Below, piece by piece: positions 61,673 through 64,000 of a stretch of DNA of 64,000 nt. This DNA is from JAAEPI01 sp965212145 (lineage in GTDB: Bacteria; Bacteroidota; Bacteroidia; Cytophagales; Cyclobacteriaceae), in assembly GCA_965212145.1 (NCBI GenBank), contig CBDBUY010000004.1, positions 744,001 to 808,000 of the forward strand, given 5' to 3'. How positions within the stretch are numbered: the stretch's first letter is position 1; the number at the start of each line of letters is the position of its first letter. The translations under genes were made by a program, and so were the position numbers. The notes beneath the pieces were generated by a model. That model was not told the origin of the DNA and ran no database searches. It was given only the letters and a program-made list of their open reading frames with translations.

Positions 61673-62154
61673 AACCAAACATCCGAATTGGATACGGATA
61701 CGATGTACATCGCCTGGAAAAGGGCGAGGAATTTTGGCTGGGTGGGATACTCGTGCCTCACTCAAAAGGAGCCGTTGGTCACTCAGATGCCGATGTACTG
61801 ATTCATGTGATTTGTGATGCGCTGCTGGGTGCTACTAATATGCGAGATATTGGGTTCCATTTCTCAGATCAAGATCCTGCGTTTAAGGGGATTGATTCCA
61901 AAATTCTGCTGGAGAGAGTGATGGAATTGATCCGAAAGGAATGTTTTGAGATTGGCAACATTGACGCTACCATCTGTCTGCAAAAGCCTAAGGTTAACTC
62001 CCACATTCCGGACATGAAAAAATGTCTCGCGGGAGTGATGAACATTCCTGAATCAGATGTCTCCATCAAAGCGACGACTACCGAGAAATTGGGCTTTGTC
62101 GGAACTGAGAAGGGCGTGAGTGCCCATGCTGTGGTGTTGGTTTACAAGGACTAG
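61669..62154 (+). CDS. ispF: 2-C-methyl-D-erythritol 2,4-cyclodiphosphate synthase
   Basis: 161 residues, the normal length. Metal-binding Asp and His in GYGYDVHRLEKGE, His in GHSDADVLIHVICDALLG, the DIGFHFSDQDPAFKGIDS loop and the C-terminal TTEKLGFVGTEKGVSAHA. It makes the cyclodiphosphate of the non-mevalonate isoprenoid pathway. Co-translated with the upstream glycosyltransferase; converges with a 4-base overlap on the M28 peptidase gene. Confidence 0.96.
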   Translation: MKPNIRIGYGYDVHRLEKGEEFWLGGILVPHSKGAVGHSDADVLIHVICDALLGATNMRDIGFHFSDQDPAFKGIDSKILLERVMELIRKECFEIGNIDATICLQKPKVNSHIPDMKKCLAGVMNIPESDVSIKATTTEKLGFVGTEKGVSAHAVVLVYKD

Positions 62155-63614
62155 TCCTTATACAACTCCTCCCCAGCCTCATAGTACTTATCACCTTCGG
62201 TCCAGAAGGGCTTTTCCTTGTCGTTGGCGATGAGGCGCCCGGTCAGGACATAGGTGCTCCAGTATTTTTGGAGGTAGTCCAAATCCAGAGATTCCACATT
62301 GTCCGATTGCTGGTGATAGTATTTCTGAATTTCTGCATCGAAGGCTGTGAGGCCCATGCTGAAGTCCGGGGCGGGTACGCCCTTACTGGCAAACCGGACA
62401 TTGTCTGAACGATCAAAAAGTCCTTGCTCGGGTGCAGGATCATCAATGGCTTCTAACCCAAAGGCCGAACACGCTTTCTTGATGTTTTCCTCAGCAGTAG
62501 TCCTTGGCAGGCCGATGATGGTCACTTTGGACGTGTCGTTGTACCCGGCTCCATCTACGTTGTTGCAGAAGACCATCTGATTAACCGGAAGCGGTGAATT
62601 GTCCACAAAATACTTGCTGCCCAGCAATCCTTTTTCCTCTGCTGTGAAAAGAACGAAAAGCGCGGATCGCTTGGTTGGGTTTTGAGCGATGCTCTTGGCG
62701 GCTTGTAATACTGCAACAATCCCCACGGCATTGTCTCGTGCACCATTGAAAATGGAGTCCCCCTCGGCATTAGGCTGACCCACGCCCACATGGTCGTAGT
62801 GCGCACAGTATACTACGTACTCCTCTTTAAGTTTGGGGTCAGACCCTTCTACGAACCCGACCACATTGGGCGCTGTGAATTTTTTATCATCCGCTCCCTC
62901 GATTTGCACTGTGACTTCCTTCGCTTTTTTGAAGGTATCTGTGGCTTCCCTGTTGTTGTCCAGCAACCAAAACGAAGGGAACGAATTATCATCACCTTCA
63001 TCCAATCCAATCTGGTCTTTATTCAGATATCGCACGAGAAGTTGCCATGGAATCTGAGGGGAATTATACAATTCGATCAGCCCGGCCGCTCCAGCTTCTT
63101 TGGCTACTTTTCGCTTGTCGGCACTAATCCCAAACCACGCCTGTGGGCTTTGCTCTTTTCCATCTCCGCACGACGCAACGATTATTTTTCCTTTCACATC
63201 GGCTTTTGAAATCTCTTCAACGAGTCCGTGTTTCAACATCACAATTCCACCAGTCCAATCCAGGTTGCCTCCCGACATTTTCAGAAAATCAGAAGCATAT
63301 CCGTAGGATTTGCCACCGACCGCAATAGCTCCCATGGTGGGCACGTTGGAGTTTTTGAAAGGTACAGGCTGCATAAAGTTGGGATGTGCATCGTAAGCTT
63401 TCACACCATACATTTCCAATTGCGTGGCGATGAATTTAGCTGCCGTTTCCTGTCCTTGAGATGGCGTATCTCGACCCCTCAATTCATCGGATGCCAGGAA
63501 AGATATTTGAGCCTTTACTTCAGCAGGATTTACCGATTTCGTTACCAAGTCTTTGTCTGATTGAGCAAAGAGGGTGCTGGTGACCAGGAGACACAGGGCA
63601 ATGTAGATTTTCAT
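62151..63614 (-). CDS. Exported M28-family metallopeptidase
   Basis: 487 residues with signal peptide MKIYIALCLLVTSTLFAQ. It has a protease-associated domain insert (about 110-230) and the M28 zinc residues: His/Asp in VVYCAHYDHVGVG and FNGARDNAVG, Glu pair in LFTAEEKGLLGSK, Asp in CNNVDGAGYND and a final His in KYYHQQSDNVESL. An aminopeptidase for peptide use outside the cytoplasm. Divergent from the mnmD start. Confidence 0.93.
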   Translation of the reverse strand: MKIYIALCLLVTSTLFAQSDKDLVTKSVNPAEVKAQISFLASDELRGRDTPSQGQETAAKFIATQLEMYGVKAYDAHPNFMQPVPFKNSNVPTMGAIAVGGKSYGYASDFLKMSGGNLDWTGGIVMLKHGLVEEISKADVKGKIIVASCGDGKEQSPQAWFGISADKRKVAKEAGAAGLIELYNSPQIPWQLLVRYLNKDQIGLDEGDDNSFPSFWLLDNNREATDTFKKAKEVTVQIEGADDKKFTAPNVVGFVEGSDPKLKEEYVVYCAHYDHVGVGQPNAEGDSIFNGARDNAVGIVAVLQAAKSIAQNPTKRSALFVLFTAEEKGLLGSKYFVDNSPLPVNQMVFCNNVDGAGYNDTSKVTIIGLPRTTAEENIKKACSAFGLEAIDDPAPEQGLFDRSDNVRFASKGVPAPDFSMGLTAFDAEIQKYYHQQSDNVESLDLDYLQKYWSTYVLTGRLIANDKEKPFWTEGDKYYEAGEELYKD

Positions 63615-63663
63615 ATTTGGGAAATTTAGAGGCGGAAGTTAGGAAAACTTTCATTTTTGCGGC

Positions 63664-64000
63664 GTGGCACTAAAAATCATCAACACCGAAGACGGCTCCC
63701 AGAGTTTGTATAACGAGGAACTCAACGAAACATACCATTCCACAAAGGGTGCGCAATCTGAGTCAGAGTATGTTTTTCTGAAGCTGGGTCTGGAGGCATT
63801 ACCAATGGACAATGGGCAATTGTCAATTCTGGAGGTGGGTTTCGGAACAGGGCTCAATGCGTGGTTAACCTGGAATTGGACAGAGGAAAATAAAAGGTCA
63901 ACACAAATGGTGTCTTTGGAACCTTTCCCGATTCCGACTGAAGTCCGGCAACAAATGGACCTGAGCTCAGACATCCGGTTCAATTTGATCCATAGTAGCG
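63664..64000 (+). CDS. mnmD: tRNA methyltransferase MnmD, 3' end outside the window
   Basis: The frame opens with GTG at 63664 and runs to the window edge, giving 112 residues. SLYNEELNETYHSTKGAQSE and the AdoMet motif SILEVGFGTGLNAWLTW identify the MnmD subunit of the MnmC-type reaction, which methylates the 5-aminomethyl group at U34 of certain tRNAs. A near -7 box (CATTTTTG) lies four bases before the GTG. A minus-strand open frame over the same bases (63651-63983) is a shadow. Confidence 0.88.
   Translation, partial: MALKIINTEDGSQSLYNEELNETYHSTKGAQSESEYVFLKLGLEALPMDNGQLSILEVGFGTGLNAWLTWNWTEENKRSTQMVSLEPFPIPTEVRQQMDLSSDIRFNLIHSS

Noticed and set aside
63651..63983. 110-residue minus-strand frame at the window end
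   Set aside because: The plus strand encodes MnmD with a clear AdoMet motif over the same bases.
1..64000. tRNA, rRNA, CRISPR, prophage or IS transposase genes
   Set aside because: No cloverleaf-like sequence, regular spaced repeat array, or transposase/integrase motif was found on reading; a covariance-model search would be the decisive test for small RNAs.

Overview
The window looks like a piece of a chromosome from a marine or soil Bacteroidota, most likely the Cytophagales side of the phylum. The evidence is two proteins with C-terminal type IX secretion (T9SS) sorting domains, many short signal peptides ending in AQ or SQ, the -7 promoter box TAnnTTTG in front of many genes, almost no Shine-Dalgarno sequences, and dispersed repeats such as CGTCATTGCGAG...GAAGCAATCT. 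No tRNA, rRNA, CRISPR array, prophage or classical transposase was seen. The genus is not resolvable by eye.

Layout. 1-5.1 kb: the 3' end of a secreted DinB-like protein, then an AAA+ ATPase (ChlI/MoxR type) and its VWA partner, separated by an ArsR/SRPBCC gene pair and about 1 kb of repeat-rich non-coding DNA. 5.1-8.3 kb: a palindromic repeat island, small membrane proteins with a Crp-type regulator, and two secreted small proteins followed by related 69-bp repeats. 8.4-11.2 kb: an AlgI-type MBOAT acyltransferase, an SGNH-like partner and a frameshifted universal stress protein. 11.4-17.9 kb: a secreted CHAT protease, a sterol-desaturase-family hydroxylase divergent from a TetR regulator with a clear double operator, a serine hydrolase (a duplicated scrap of its 3' end lies 1.9 kb away), a thioesterase and a secreted helical protein. 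18-27.4 kb: bestrophin-glutaminase operon; an operon of UbiA prenyltransferase, putative alpha/alpha-toroid protein and alpha/beta hydrolase; a glycosyltransferase; a CHAP-like protein; a paraoxonase-like beta-propeller; and an M3 peptidase. 27.6-37.7 kb: a T9SS-exported endonuclease I with duplicated lamin-tail/Ig modules, a MacA-permease-TolC operon that lacks its ATPase, and a T9SS choice-of-anchor B/PKD protein.

37.7-64 kb is mostly core genome: polA, a TPR-CHAT protein, a GH3-family enzyme, lptB, recJ, a VTT membrane protein, hemH, a cysteine desulfurase, a phosphoglucosamine mutase, ferritin, mazG, two thioredoxin-fold proteins, a CLC channel, tfoX-like, photolyase, map, a second glycosyltransferase, ispF, an M28 peptidase and the 5' end of mnmD. 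Inside it sits a 405-bp unit, a stand-alone GIY-YIG nuclease gene tightly bracketed by inverted copies of the dispersed repeat. This is the best candidate in the window for an undescribed small mobile system.

Connections that the sequence supports are operons with overlaps or gaps of a few bases (recJ-lptB-GH3; UbiA-toroid-hydrolase; MacA-permease-TolC; ArsR-SRPBCC; zinc-ribbon protein-ferritin; GT2-ispF), a shared TetR-type operator sequence at 14.6 and 17.4 kb, and several genes whose -7 box lies 3 to 7 bases before the start codon, which suggests leaderless mRNAs.
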